A stretch of 64,000 bases of DNA from an uncultured Clostridia bacterium (GCA_934167965.1 CAKPMJ010000004.1:186001-250000), one strand, 5' to 3'; counted from the first letter of the stretch, positions 33,176 to 42,123 are shown. Notes: a model not told the origin generated them from the sequence alone. Numbers and translations are program-made.

Positions 33176-34963
33176 CTATACTTCCATTATAATTGGTATG
33201 ACCATAGGGTTACGTTTAGTTTTGGTAAATACGTAATCACGAAGATTATCTCTAACTATATTCTTTATAGTTGTCCAATCAGTTATTTCTCTTGCCTCAC
33301 ATTCTTTAACTTGTTTTCTAACTTCATGTTTTATATTTTCCATTATATTTTCTGAGTCTTTTACATAAACAAATCCTCTTGATATAACATCAGGTCCTGC
33401 AACTACCTCTCCTGTTGCTCCATTTAAAGTTAATACTACTATTATTAATCCATCTTGTGATAAATGTTGTCTATCTCTTAAAACTACATTTCCTACATCT
33501 CCAACACCTAAACCATCTACTAGTAATTTACCTGATGGTACAGTTTCTTTGTTGAATTCTGCCTCATATTTATTTAACTCTAATACCTTTCCATTTTCTA
33601 GCATAAATATGTTTTCTTTTGGAATTCCAAGCATTTTTGCTGTTTCACTATGTGCTATTAAATGTCTATAGTCTCCATGTACTGGAATAAAGTATTTTGG
33701 TTTTGCTAGTGCTATAATTAATTTTTGTTCTTCTTGACAAGCATGTCCTGAAACATGCACATCCTCTAATGCACTATATACAACCTCTGCTCCTATTTGC
33801 ATTAAATCATCTATAACTTTAGATACATATTTTTCATTTCCTGGTATTGGTGTTGCTGATATAATAACCAAGTCATTTGGTGTTATTTTTACTTTTTTGT
33901 GTACTCCTGATGCCATTCTTGTAAGTGCTGACATTGCCTCTCCTTGGCTTCCTGTTGTTATTATTACCAATTGATCATCTGTATAATTATTTATCATATC
34001 TATGTCTATAAATAAATTGTCTGGACAATCAATATATCCTAATTCTTTTGCAGTAGTTATCATATTTATCATACTTCTTCCACAAACTGCTATTTTTCTT
34101 TTATATTTGATTGCACAATTCACAATTTGTTGAACTCTGTGGACATTTGATGCAAATGTAGCTACTACTATTCTTTTTGTACAGTGTAAAAATAGCTTGT
34201 CAAATACTTCTCCAACTGAACTTTCAGACATAGTAAATCCTTTTCTCTCAGAGTTTGTACTATCTGACATTAGTGCTAATATTCCTTTGTTTCCTAGTTC
34301 TGCAATCCTTCCTAAATCCATCATATTTCCATCTATTGGTGTATAGTCTATTTTGAAATCTCCTGTGTGTAATATTGTTCCAACTGGTGTATTTATTGCA
34401 AGCATTACAGAGTCTGGTATACTATGTGAACTTCTTATAAATTCTACTTTAAATGATCCTAATTTTACTGTTTGACCTTGTTTTACTTCATTTAAAATTG
34501 CACTTGATGTTAATCCATGCTCTTCTAGTTTATTTCTTATTAATCCTAATGTTAATTTTGTTCCATATATTGGTACATTTAATTGTTTTAAAAAATATGG
34601 TATTGCTCCTATATGATCTTCATGTCCGTGTGTGATAAATAATCCCTTAAATTTTTCTTTGTTATTTAATATATATGTTATATCTGGTATTACTAAATCA
34701 ACACCTAACATGTCATCTTCTGGAAATGATAGACCACAGTCTACTGCAATCATTTCATCCCCATACTCAAATACTGTGATATTTTTTCCTATCTCATGTA
34801 ATCCACCTAATGGTATAATTCTCAATTTTGATTTTTTAAATACTGCATCCTCAGTTTCTTTTCTTTTTCTTGGTTTAAAACCTGTTGTTTTCTTTTCTTT
34901 TTGAATTTTTTCTTTTGATACTTGCGTAGTTTTCTTTCTTGTTTTCTTTACATTCTCTTCCAT
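33176..34963 (-). CDS. rnj: Ribonuclease J
   Basis: Metallo-beta-lactamase/beta-CASP ribonuclease with 5'-3' exo- and endonuclease activity in RNA decay and maturation. 595 residues. A Lys-rich N-terminal tail (~1-35) precedes the core: IPLGGLHEIGKNI, FITHGHEDHIGAIP (zinc motif), HTGDFKIDYTP, SDSTNSERKG, GSQGEAMSALTRMA, HVSGHACQEEQKL and PVHGDYRHL. The start MEENVKKTRKK is chosen because GGAGAG precedes it and because a consensus promoter lies further upstream inside the longer open frame. Confidence 0.94.
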   Translation of the reverse strand: MEENVKKTRKKTTQVSKEKIQKEKKTTGFKPRKRKETEDAVFKKSKLRIIPLGGLHEIGKNITVFEYGDEMIAVDCGLSFPEDDMLGVDLVIPDITYILNNKEKFKGLFITHGHEDHIGAIPYFLKQLNVPIYGTKLTLGLIRNKLEEHGLTSSAILNEVKQGQTVKLGSFKVEFIRSSHSIPDSVMLAINTPVGTILHTGDFKIDYTPIDGNMMDLGRIAELGNKGILALMSDSTNSERKGFTMSESSVGEVFDKLFLHCTKRIVVATFASNVHRVQQIVNCAIKYKRKIAVCGRSMINMITTAKELGYIDCPDNLFIDIDMINNYTDDQLVIITTGSQGEAMSALTRMASGVHKKVKITPNDLVIISATPIPGNEKYVSKVIDDLMQIGAEVVYSALEDVHVSGHACQEEQKLIIALAKPKYFIPVHGDYRHLIAHSETAKMLGIPKENIFMLENGKVLELNKYEAEFNKETVPSGKLLVDGLGVGDVGNVVLRDRQHLSQDGLIIVVLTLNGATGEVVAGPDVISRGFVYVKDSENIMENIKHEVRKQVKECEAREITDWTTIKNIVRDNLRDYVFTKTKRNPMVIPIIMEV

Positions 34964-35069
34964 TTTATTCTTTTCTCTCCTATCTTTTTTTTGTTTAGAA
35001 AATAAGCTATTTTCTTCAAAATAACTGCCTTTTCTTTTTATAACATATAATCTCATTAAATACTTTTTT

Positions 35070-35098
35070 ATTATACCACTTTTTCCAAATAAAGTCAA
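35070..35098 (-). promoter_or_regulatory. Predicted sigma-A promoter of rnj
   Basis: Minus strand TTGACT (35098-35093), 17-nt spacer, TATAAT (35075-35070), giving a ~100-nt 5' leader. It probably drives rnj-gltX-DUF951-gpr. Confidence 0.8.
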
Positions 35099-35212
35099 TT
35101 TATATTATGTTATTTCCATTTATATTTTATTCAAATTTCATAAACTTTGGAATATTCCCAATATTTTTTATTATTCTTTTGGTATTATTTTCTTTGTAAG
35201 GATGTGTTTTGA

Positions 35213-35470
35213 ATGATATTATCTGAAGCAATTAAACTTAGAATAAATGAATTATTAGATGAAAACAATTTAACAGCTTATAAACTATCTTATCTTGCAG
35301 GTATATCTAATTCAATTATTAGTGATTGCAGGCGAGGAAAAGTAAAAGAGCCTACTATAAGTTCAATCGTTCATATATGTGAAGGTTTGGATATACAATT
35401 AAAGGATTTCTTTAACTCTCCACTTTTTGACGATGTTGAAGCAGTAGATAGACTCTCAAAACTATCATAA
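35213..35470 (+). CDS. XRE-family helix-turn-helix regulator
   Basis: 85 residues. Single Cro/C1-type HTH: IKLRINELLDENNLTAYKLS, then YLAGISNSIISDCRRGKVKEPTISSI and ICEGLDIQLKDFF. No additional domain, so effector sensing is unlikely. Start with AAGGATGTG upstream. It stands alone on the plus strand between minus-strand rnj and the small membrane protein; targets unknown. Confidence 0.8.
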   Translation: MILSEAIKLRINELLDENNLTAYKLSYLAGISNSIISDCRRGKVKEPTISSIVHICEGLDIQLKDFFNSPLFDDVEAVDRLSKLS

Positions 35471-35526
35471 TTAGTTATATCTTTTATTTAAGCTTTTTAA
35501 GTTTTTATTTATTATATTTTCGTTTT

Positions 35527-35868
35527 CTAATTATTGGTTATACTTAATTGATCTAAAATCTCTTTACATTCATTCCATTTCATTACTTTTATATTCTCAT
35601 TATCTTTTTCCATTTTATTTAAAATTTCTTCTGTACCATCTGTCGAATTTAAATCAACTACTATTATTTTTTTATTTTCACATAATAGATCTGCTAATGT
35701 AGAGCGTATTAAATACTCTATATTTTTTTCTCCATCTTTTACTGCGACTATTATATACATGTTATCTATTTCAGATTTATTATGCATATGTATTATCTTA
35801 TTTACTAATTCTGATACTCCATATAAAGCTAATGTCCAAAAGATAGCATTTAATATAAAGTTTAACAT
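35527..35868 (-). CDS. Small membrane protein with half of a GT2-like nucleotide-binding fold
   Basis: 113 residues. One N-terminal transmembrane segment (~4-24), then MYIIVAVKDGEKNIEYLIRS and IIVVDLNSTDGTEEILNKME. The last stretch resembles the beginning of family 2 glycosyltransferases (V/IVDxxStDgT), but the rest of the catalytic domain is missing. With RBS AAGGGGGAAATCTT and no obvious decay it looks like an intact short protein and not a truncated gene. Function unknown. Confidence 0.6.
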   Translation of the reverse strand: MLNFILNAIFWTLALYGVSELVNKIIHMHNKSEIDNMYIIVAVKDGEKNIEYLIRSTLADLLCENKKIIVVDLNSTDGTEEILNKMEKDNENIKVMKWNECKEILDQLSITNN

Positions 35869-35932
35869 AAGATTTCCCCCTTATATTTTATTTATATGTT
35901 CTATCTTTTTATTTGTGAAAAGTCGAAATTTG

Positions 35933-35960
35933 TTGACATTTTTTAAATTTAATATATAAT
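35933..35960 (+). promoter_or_regulatory. Predicted promoter of the DUF975 gene
   Basis: TTGACA (35933-35938), 16-nt spacer, TATAAT (35955-35960), 45 nt before the start codon. Confidence 0.8.
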
Positions 35961-36005
35961 TAATTTATATTTTTAATCATAAATTTATAAAAAGGGGGTG
36001 TTTTT

Positions 36006-36794
36006 ATGATGACAGCTACAAATACAAGAAGTCAAGCTAGAGAATCGTTAGCCAATAAATGGGGAAAAGGTGCATTAATTACCTTAGCATATTTTATTAT
36101 ATCATACGGCTTAAACTATATATCTTCTAAATTTTACTATACTTCTACAAAATATATTAATGAATTAATTATATTTTTAGTAGAATTACCTTTATCTTTT
36201 GGTCTAATTATTTCATTTATTAGGTTAAAAAGAAATGAAGATGTTAAAGCATTTGATTTTCTTAGTAATTTTTCTGAGAATTTTAAAAGAGCAATAAGCA
36301 TTACTTGGAACATAATTTTAAAAATGTGGATTGCTATAGTTGCTTATATTATTGCTATCATTCTTCTTGGTATTTCAGCATTTACTTCATTTGCTAGTGT
36401 TCTAAGTACTGCTAGTATTGGAACTACATCAATAGTTTTAATAATAGTTGGTGTAGTATTATTGGCTTTTGCTTGTGTTTATGGATTTATTAAAGGACTA
36501 CTATATCCATTATCATATTATATCGCTTATGATAATCCTGAGCTATCTGCAAAAGAAGCAGTAGAAAAAAGTGCTGAATTAATGAATGGAAATAGAGGAA
36601 ATATATTTGTTCTTCAATTGTCTTTCATAGGTTGGGCTATACTTGCTAGCTTTACATTAGGAATAGGTTTCTTATGGCTAGCTCCTTATGTACAGGTTTC
36701 TAATGTATGTTTCTATGAAGAAGTTGCTGGTATTAACTCTGTTTCTACAGATTCTTCTAAAAACTCAGAATATACAAAAACTGAAGAAGAATAA
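36006..36794 (+). CDS. DUF975 family integral membrane protein
   Basis: 262 residues, about six transmembrane helices. The N-terminal TNTRSQARESLANKWGKGAL corresponds to the family's conserved amphipathic start, and KEAVEKSAELMNGNRGNIFVLQLSFIGW is the conserved segment before the last helices. DUF975 proteins are membrane proteins of unknown function. RBS AAGGGGGTG. The acidic/Ser-rich tail (~240-262) is cytoplasmic by prediction. Single gene with its own promoter and a bidirectional terminator shared with rplQ. Confidence 0.85.
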   Translation: MMTATNTRSQARESLANKWGKGALITLAYFIISYGLNYISSKFYYTSTKYINELIIFLVELPLSFGLIISFIRLKRNEDVKAFDFLSNFSENFKRAISITWNIILKMWIAIVAYIIAIILLGISAFTSFASVLSTASIGTTSIVLIIVGVVLLAFACVYGFIKGLLYPLSYYIAYDNPELSAKEAVEKSAELMNGNRGNIFVLQLSFIGWAILASFTLGIGFLWLAPYVQVSNVCFYEEVAGINSVSTDSSKNSEYTKTEEE

Positions 36795-36810
36795 AATAAT
36801 TAAAAAAATA

Positions 36811-36838
36811 AAAAACTGTTTCAATTTGAACAGTTTTT
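36811..36838. terminator. Bidirectional terminator between DUF975 and rplQ
   Basis: Stem AAAAACTGTT(T)C / GAACAGTTTTT with flanking A and T runs, between convergent genes. It ends the ribosomal alpha operon. Confidence 0.85.
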
Positions 36839-36847
36839 TATTTTTTA

Positions 36848-37369
36848 TTATACTAACATTAATACTGCTGTTTCAGCTCCGTCTCCTCTACGTGGACCAG
36901 CTTTAACAATTCTAGTATATCCTCCAACTCTATCTGTATATTTTGGAGCTATTTCGTTAAATAATTTTGAAGGTATATCTACATTTTTTCCTTCGCTATT
37001 TTTAACTTTGTTTACTTTAGTCATTATTTTTCTTCTTGCATTTAATCTTGATGGCATATCTTTTTGTCTACTTTCAGTAGTTTCTTCTTTAACTACTTTT
37101 AAGTATTCTTTACCATTTTTGCTTTTTACTAATTCTGTTAATTTATTTCCTTTTGAATCTAATTTAGCTTTAACTACTTTTACATCTACCATTTCGAAGT
37201 TGTCTTTTTCTTTTACAGCTAAAGCAACTATACTATCAGCTATTGATTTTACTTCTTTCGCTCTAGCTTCTGTAGTTGTAATTTTGCCATATAAGAATAA
37301 ATCTGTTGTTAATGTTTTAAGCATTGCTTTTCTTATATCTGTAGTTCTTCCTAATTTTCTGTTAGCCAA
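36848..37369 (-). CDS. rplQ: 50S ribosomal protein L17, enlarged
   Basis: Large-subunit protein near the exit tunnel. I start at TTG 37369 (MANRKLGRTTDIRKAML-like), with AGGGAGG 9 nt upstream; a longer frame would overlap rpoA. That gives 173 residues, while most bacterial L17 proteins have about 115-130. The core is at both ends (ANRKLGRTTD...TTEARAKEVKSIAD and YTRIVKAGPRRGDGAETAVLML). About 50 extra charged residues are inserted between them, roughly residues 65-115 (KVVKAKLDSKGNKLTEL, then KVVKEETTESRQKDMPS). Last gene of the operon. Confidence 0.95.
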   Translation of the reverse strand: MANRKLGRTTDIRKAMLKTLTTDLFLYGKITTTEARAKEVKSIADSIVALAVKEKDNFEMVDVKVVKAKLDSKGNKLTELVKSKNGKEYLKVVKEETTESRQKDMPSRLNARRKIMTKVNKVKNSEGKNVDIPSKLFNEIAPKYTDRVGGYTRIVKAGPRRGDGAETAVLMLV

Positions 37370-37388
37370 TTTCTTCAACCTCCCTCTA

Positions 37389-38336
37389 CTAATCTTCTTC
37401 AGGTGCAAAATTTAATCCTAAAGCTTTTAATTTAGCTGTTACTTCATCTAAAGATTTCTTTCCTAAATTTCTAACTTTCATCATTTCTGATTCTGTTTTA
37501 TTAGCCAAATCTTCTACAGTAGCAATATTTGCTCTCTTTAGGCAATTAAATGACCTTACAGATAATTCTAATTCTTCGATTGATTTCTCTAAAATCTTCT
37601 CTTTTTTATTTTCTTCTTTTTCTATCATTATTTTTGTATTTTTAGTAGCTTCTGATAGGTCTATAAATAATTCTAAATGACCCGTCATTATTTTTGCTGC
37701 TAAACTTAGTGCTTCATATGGTTTTAAACTTCCGTCTGTCCATACTTCTATAACTAATCTATCTAAATCTACCATTTGCCCTACACGTGTTGCTTCAACT
37801 TGATAGTTTACTTTTTTTACTGGTGTATAAATAGAGTCTATTGGAAGTACAGATATATCTTGATCAGGCTTTTTATTTTTATCTGATGATAAATATCCTC
37901 TACCTCTATCTGCAGTTAATTCCATTATAAGGCTTCCACCTTCAGCTACAGTAGCTATATGTAAATCTGGATTTAATATTTCTACAGTTCCATCTGTTTC
38001 TATATCTCCAGCTTTAACTTCACCTTCACCTTTGAAGTTTATACGTAAAATCTTTTCTTCATTCTCATCAAATTTAAGTCTTACGTTTTTTAAGTTTACT
38101 ATTATTTCTGGTACATCTTCTACAACATTTGGTATGCTAGAAAATTCATGTAATACCCCGTCAATTTTTACACTTGTTAGTGCACATCCTGGTAATGAAG
38201 AAAGTAATATTCTTCTTAAAGCATTACCAACTGTTACACCATAACCTCTTTCTAATGGTTCACATACGAATTTTGCGTAATTATTTTTATCATCTATTTT
38301 TGTACATTCAATATTTGGCCTTTCAAATTCTATCAT
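37389..38336 (-). CDS. rpoA: DNA-directed RNA polymerase alpha subunit
   Basis: 315 residues. N-terminal assembly domain: ERGYGVTVGNALRRILLSSLPG (~32-53). Insert domain with TVAEGGSLIMELTADRGRGY. The linker begins near 230. C-terminal DNA/activator-binding domain contains LELSVRSFNCLKRANIATVED and VRNLGKKSLDEV. It lies in the standard position rpsD-rpoA-rplQ. Confidence 0.98.
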   Translation of the reverse strand: MIEFERPNIECTKIDDKNNYAKFVCEPLERGYGVTVGNALRRILLSSLPGCALTSVKIDGVLHEFSSIPNVVEDVPEIIVNLKNVRLKFDENEEKILRINFKGEGEVKAGDIETDGTVEILNPDLHIATVAEGGSLIMELTADRGRGYLSSDKNKKPDQDISVLPIDSIYTPVKKVNYQVEATRVGQMVDLDRLVIEVWTDGSLKPYEALSLAAKIMTGHLELFIDLSEATKNTKIMIEKEENKKEKILEKSIEELELSVRSFNCLKRANIATVEDLANKTESEMMKVRNLGKKSLDEVTAKLKALGLNFAPEED

Positions 38337-38350
38337 TACTTACCTCCTAA

Positions 38351-38977
38351 TTATTTAGAATATAGCTCTACTATTAAATGCTCTTCTAATTGAATATCAA
38401 TGTCTTCTCTATTTGCTAATCTTAATACTTTTCCACTGATTTTCTCATTATCTTTTTCTAGCCATGCTGGTACTGGTCTTACTGAATTTGCTTCTACATT
38501 TGCTTTTATTGTGCTATTATCCTTTTTGTTTTCTCTTAATGAGATTACATCTCCTGGTTTTACTAGGTATGAAGCAATATCAACTTTCTTTCCATTTACA
38601 TCAAATTGTGCATGGTTTACTAATTGTCTAGCTTCTGCTCTTGATGCTCCAAATCCTAATCTATATACAACATTATCTAATCTGCTTTCTAATATTTGTA
38701 ATAAGTTTTCACCTGTTACACCTTTTTTATTTGAAGCCATTTCGAAATATTTTCTGAATTGTTTTTCTCCAACTCCATAATATGATTTTGTTTTTTGTTT
38801 TTCTCTTAATTGAGTTCCATATTCAGATAATTTGGATTTCTTTTGTCCGTGATCTCCAGGAGCATAATTTCTTCTAGATACACTGCACTTATCTGAATAA
38901 CATCTTTCACCTTTTAAGAATAATTTGCATCCTTCTCTACGGCAAATACGACATTGTGCGTCTTTATATCTTGACAT
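38351..38977 (-). CDS. rpsD: 30S ribosomal protein S4 (zinc-binding form)
   Basis: 208 residues. Primary 16S rRNA binder of the small subunit. The N-terminus has a four-Cys zinc site (CRICRREGCKLFLKGERCYS with a later Cys), the C+ type. The S4 RNA-binding domain is at ~95-160 (SRLDNVVYRLGFGASRAEARQLVNH). I use the ATG giving MSRYKDAQC, 9 nt after AAGGAAGGTG; the frame also opens at a GTG four codons earlier inside the RBS. Confidence 0.97.
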   Translation of the reverse strand: MSRYKDAQCRICRREGCKLFLKGERCYSDKCSVSRRNYAPGDHGQKKSKLSEYGTQLREKQKTKSYYGVGEKQFRKYFEMASNKKGVTGENLLQILESRLDNVVYRLGFGASRAEARQLVNHAQFDVNGKKVDIASYLVKPGDVISLRENKKDNSTIKANVEANSVRPVPAWLEKDNEKISGKVLRLANREDIDIQLEEHLIVELYSK

Positions 38978-39000
38978 TTCTAATTTCACCTTCCTTATTA

Positions 39001-39396
39001 TTAAACTCTACGTCTTTTTGGTGGTCTACAACCATTGTGTGGTATTGGTGTTACATCTTTTATTGCACTTATTTCTAATCCTGCTGTTTGAAGCGCTCTT
39101 ATTGCTGCTTCTCTTCCTGAACCAGGACCTTTAACAAATACCTCAACAGTTTTTAAACCGTGTTCCATTGCTTGTTTTGCTGCTTTTTCAGCTACTTCAC
39201 CTGCTGCAAATGGTGTACTTTTTCTAGAACCTTTGAATCCTAATTCTCCAGCACTTCCTGTAGATATAGCATTTCCATTTACGTCTGTAATTGTTACTAT
39301 TGTGTTATTGAAGCTTGAATGAATATGTGCAGCTCCTCTTTCAATGTTTTTTCTATTTCTTTTAGTAACTGTTTTTCTTGTTACATTCTTAGCCAT
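39001..39396 (-). CDS. rpsK: 30S ribosomal protein S11
   Basis: 131 residues. HIHSSFNNTIVTITDVNGNA near the N-terminus and the C-terminal DVTPIPHNGCRPPKRRRV are diagnostic of S11, a platform protein of the 30S subunit. It lies between rpsM and rpsD in standard order, with RBS GAGGAGGTAAGC upstream. Confidence 0.98.
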   Translation of the reverse strand: MAKNVTRKTVTKRNRKNIERGAAHIHSSFNNTIVTITDVNGNAISTGSAGELGFKGSRKSTPFAAGEVAEKAAKQAMEHGLKTVEVFVKGPGSGREAAIRALQTAGLEISAIKDVTPIPHNGCRPPKRRRV

Positions 39397-39429
39397 TGTT
39401 TTGCTTACCTCCTCTAATCATTTTTTAGA

Positions 39430-39798
39430 TTATTTCTTTGATTTGCTTACTACTTTACGTGGACCTTTTCTTGTACGAGCATTTGTCTTTGTTCTTTGTC
39501 CTCTTACAGGTAGTCCTCTTCTATGTCTTAGTCCTCTGTAGCATCCAATTTCAGTAAGTCTTTTTATGTCTAGAGCTACTTTTCTTCTTAAATCTCCTTC
39601 AACCATGTAGTCTTCATCAAGTACTTTTCTTATTTTTGCTAAATCATCGTCTGTTAAGTCTTTTACTCTAACATCTGGACTTATTCCTGTTTTTTCAAGT
39701 ATTTTCTTTGAACTTGATAATCCTATACCATATATGTATGTTAGTCCAATTTCTACCCTTTTTTCTTTAGGTAGATCTACTCCTGCTAAACGAGCCAT
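39430..39798 (-). CDS. rpsM: 30S ribosomal protein S13
   Basis: 122 residues. MARLAGVDLPKEKRVEIGLTYIYGIGLSS at the start and RGLRHRRGLPVRGQRTKTNART at the C-terminus are S13 signatures; the tail contacts P-site tRNA. RBS TTGGAGGTGC. First gene of the rpsM-rpsK-rpsD-rpoA-rplQ block, preceded by an unusually long spacer. Confidence 0.98.
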   Translation of the reverse strand: MARLAGVDLPKEKRVEIGLTYIYGIGLSSSKKILEKTGISPDVRVKDLTDDDLAKIRKVLDEDYMVEGDLRRKVALDIKRLTEIGCYRGLRHRRGLPVRGQRTKTNARTRKGPRKVVSKSKK

Positions 39799-40047
39799 TC
39801 TTTTTGCACCTCCAAAATTTTTTATGCACTGATTTTCAGTGTGGTTTTGTATTATTTATTACTTAAAGGTGAAATGTATTAAATAAATGTAAGCTAACTT
39901 TTACATTTATTTAATCTTTAAATAATTTTATTTAATACAATATATATAAATACAATGGTTATAAAAGTTTTTTAACTTTCAGCCGCAACCAAGGTATTAT
40001 AATCAAATTAATTAAACTTTAAAAAATTATATGATTATATCATATAA
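39799..40047 (-). promoter_or_regulatory. Structured spacer/leader between rpmJ and rpsM
   Basis: About 250 nt without a gene inside an otherwise tight operon. It contains a perfect 15-bp inverted repeat (ATTAAATAAATGTAA / TTACATTTATTTAAT, around 39879-39915), a palindrome TTATATGATTATATCATATAA just after the rpmJ stop, and a CACTGA/TCAGTG hairpin just before the rpsM RBS. It may hold a promoter or an autoregulatory leader; I cannot name a known motif. Confidence 0.5.
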
Positions 40048-40161
40048 TTATCCTTGTCTTTGTTTGTGTTTAGGGTTTTCACATATAACTCTTATTACAC
40101 CTTTTCTTTTGATTACTTTGCATTTGTCACACATTTTCTTTACTGATGGTCTTACTTTCAT
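40048..40161 (-). CDS. rpmJ: 50S ribosomal protein L36
   Basis: 37 residues: MKVRPSVKKMCDKCKVIKRK, then GVIRVICENPKHKQRQG. The C-x2-C...C-x4-H zinc motif makes this the zinc-binding form. RBS GAGGAGGTGTAGG precedes the ATG. Standard position between infA and rpsM. Confidence 0.97.
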   Translation of the reverse strand: MKVRPSVKKMCDKCKVIKRKGVIRVICENPKHKQRQG

Positions 40162-40208
40162 TCCCTACACCTCCTCAAAATAGCTGTACTATTTTTATTT
40201 TAAAGTTT

Positions 40209-40427
40209 TTATTTAGCTCTCCAAGTTATTCTACCTCTATTTAAATCATATGGAGACATTTCTACTTTTACTTTATCTCCTGGTAGAATTTTTATATAAT
40301 TCATTCTAAGTTTTCCTGAAATATGCGCTAATATTTGATGCCCATTTTCAAGTTCTACTTTGAAATTTGTATTTGGTAATGATTCTACAACCACTCCCTC
40401 AACTTCTATAACGTCTTCTTTAGCCAC
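40209..40427 (-). CDS. infA: Translation initiation factor IF-1
   Basis: 72 residues, S1/OB-fold. AKEDVIEVEGVVVESLPNT, HISGKLRMNYIKILPGDKV and SPYDLNRGRITWRAK are typical. IF-1 occupies the A site during initiation. RBS AAGGAGGCGAGAACGTG. It lies between map and rpmJ in standard order. Confidence 0.98.
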   Translation of the reverse strand: MAKEDVIEVEGVVVESLPNTNFKVELENGHQILAHISGKLRMNYIKILPGDKVKVEMSPYDLNRGRITWRAK

Positions 40428-40499
40428 GTTCTCGCCTCCTTAAAGAGCTTTTTTATTTCTATTTTTTTACAATAGCTTTTACATTATATACCAAAATTA

Positions 40500-41267
40500 C
40501 TAGATTGTCAATATTTTTGGCTCATTTTTTGTAATTAATACTGTATTTTCATAATGTGCAGCTAAACTTCCATCTTCAGTTATGATTGTCCAACCATCAT
40601 CTAACTCTAAAATATTAGGTTTTCCTTGTATTACCATAGGTTCTATTGCTAGTGTCATTCCTGGTTCTAGTCTTATTCCTTTTCCTGCTTTACCGTAATT
40701 TGGGATTCCTGGATCCTCATGCATTTGTCTTCCTATTCCATGTCCTTGAAATTCTCTTACAACTGAATAACCATTTGCTCTTACATATTCTCCTATTGCA
40801 TGTGATATATCCCCTATTCTGTATCCTGGTTTTGCGAATTTTATTCCCTCAAAAAACGCTTGCTTTGTTACATCAACTAGTCTATATGCCTCTTTTGATG
40901 TTTTCCCTACTATAAATGTACGTGCTGCATCACCATTAAATCCATTTCTTAGAGCTACTGTATCAACACTTACAATATCTCCTTCTTTCAATACTCTTGA
41001 TTTTGATGGAATACCATGTATTACTTCATCATTTACTGATATACATGTTGCATGTTTATATGGTGGTATTCCTTGTATTCCTGGGTCATATCCTATTTGT
41101 GCAGGAATAGCCCCTAATTCTCTCATTATTCTTTCTGCTCTTTTATCTATTTCATATGTTGTTATTCCTGGCTTTATTTCTTTCTCTAATCTTTCATAGA
41201 AGTTTGCAACTATTTTGCAAACTTCTTCCATTAATACTATTTCTTTTTCTGATTTTATACTTACCAA
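40500..41267 (-). CDS. map: Methionine aminopeptidase type I
   Basis: Removes the initiator Met from nascent proteins. 255 residues. Metal ligands can be followed: Asp in VSVDTVALRNGFNGDAARTF, His in GHGIGRQMHEDPGIPNYG, Glu in AIEPMV and the final Glu in WTIITEDGSLAAHYENTVL. Two in-frame TTG codons compete as start; I choose the second (MVSIKSEKEIVLM), 9 nt after GGGAG, since the first is too close. Standard position between adk and infA. Confidence 0.95.
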   Translation of the reverse strand: MVSIKSEKEIVLMEEVCKIVANFYERLEKEIKPGITTYEIDKRAERIMRELGAIPAQIGYDPGIQGIPPYKHATCISVNDEVIHGIPSKSRVLKEGDIVSVDTVALRNGFNGDAARTFIVGKTSKEAYRLVDVTKQAFFEGIKFAKPGYRIGDISHAIGEYVRANGYSVVREFQGHGIGRQMHEDPGIPNYGKAGKGIRLEPGMTLAIEPMVIQGKPNILELDDGWTIITEDGSLAAHYENTVLITKNEPKILTI

Positions 41268-41289
41268 TTTAGTCAACTCCCTAAAGATC

Positions 41290-41952
41290 TTATTTTTTTA
41301 CTTCTTTTAAAAATTCTTCTGCGACATCTTTTCCCATTTTATTTATTGATTGACTTACCATTTCGTTCTTTAATATTCCTTCTTTTTCATAATAATCTGT
41401 TAATGGGTTTGTTAATTTAAAATAATTTTCTAATCTAACTTCTATAGCTTCTACTGTGTCATCTGCTCTTGTCATTAATTTTGCTCCACATTTATCGCAT
41501 ATTCCTTCTACTTTTGGCGGATCTAATTTTACATTATATACTGTTTTACAATCTGAATTTGAACATACTCTTCTTGTTGTTATTCTTTCAATTATTTCTT
41601 CTTTTGGTGTAGTTAAATTTAATACTACATCTATCTTTCTTCCTTTTTCTTGTAACATTTCTTTTAATGCTTCTGCTTGTGGTATTGTTCTTGGGAATCC
41701 ATCTAGAATTGCTCCATTTTCTACATCTGGTTCTTCCAATCTATTTTTTACCATATTAATTGTTATTTCATCTGGCACTAGATCTCCTCTATCCATATAA
41801 CTTTTAGCTGTTTTTCCAAGTTCAGTTTGTTCTGATATATTTTTTCTAAATATATCTCCTGTTGATATTTGTGGAATATTTAATTCTTTACTTAATATTC
41901 CTGCAACTGTTCCTTTTCCTGTTCCTGGTGCACCTAACATTATTATTATCAT
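41290..41952 (-). CDS. adk: Adenylate kinase
   Basis: Interconverts ATP + AMP and 2 ADP. 220 residues. P-loop LGAPGTGKGT at ~7-16, NMP-binding STGDIFRKN, DGFPRTIPQAE, and a long-form LID with a four-Cys zinc site (CSNSDC...CDKCG). RBS AAGGAGAGATAAGT. It normally follows secY; here it starts a separate transcript because a 7.6-kb segment separates it from secY. Confidence 0.97.
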   Translation of the reverse strand: MIIIMLGAPGTGKGTVAGILSKELNIPQISTGDIFRKNISEQTELGKTAKSYMDRGDLVPDEITINMVKNRLEEPDVENGAILDGFPRTIPQAEALKEMLQEKGRKIDVVLNLTTPKEEIIERITTRRVCSNSDCKTVYNVKLDPPKVEGICDKCGAKLMTRADDTVEAIEVRLENYFKLTNPLTDYYEKEGILKNEMVSQSINKMGKDVAEEFLKEVKK

Positions 41953-41984
41953 ACTTATCTCTCCTTTTCTTTATTTACATTCAT

Positions 41985-42013
41985 ATTCTACTACATTTGT
42001 TTTAAAATATCAA
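41985..42013 (-). promoter_or_regulatory. Predicted promoter of adk-map-infA-rpmJ
   Basis: Minus strand TTGATA (42013-42008), 17-nt spacer, TAGAAT (41990-41985). It would allow the alpha-side genes to be expressed despite separation from secY. Confidence 0.65.
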
Positions 42014-42123
42014 TATTTTCATATAAATTCCATCATAAATTACCATTAAAAATTATTTAGACTGTGTAAGACTCAAACTAAAAATATATATTGTAATATT
42101 ATAAAATAAAAAAGGTGATTATG

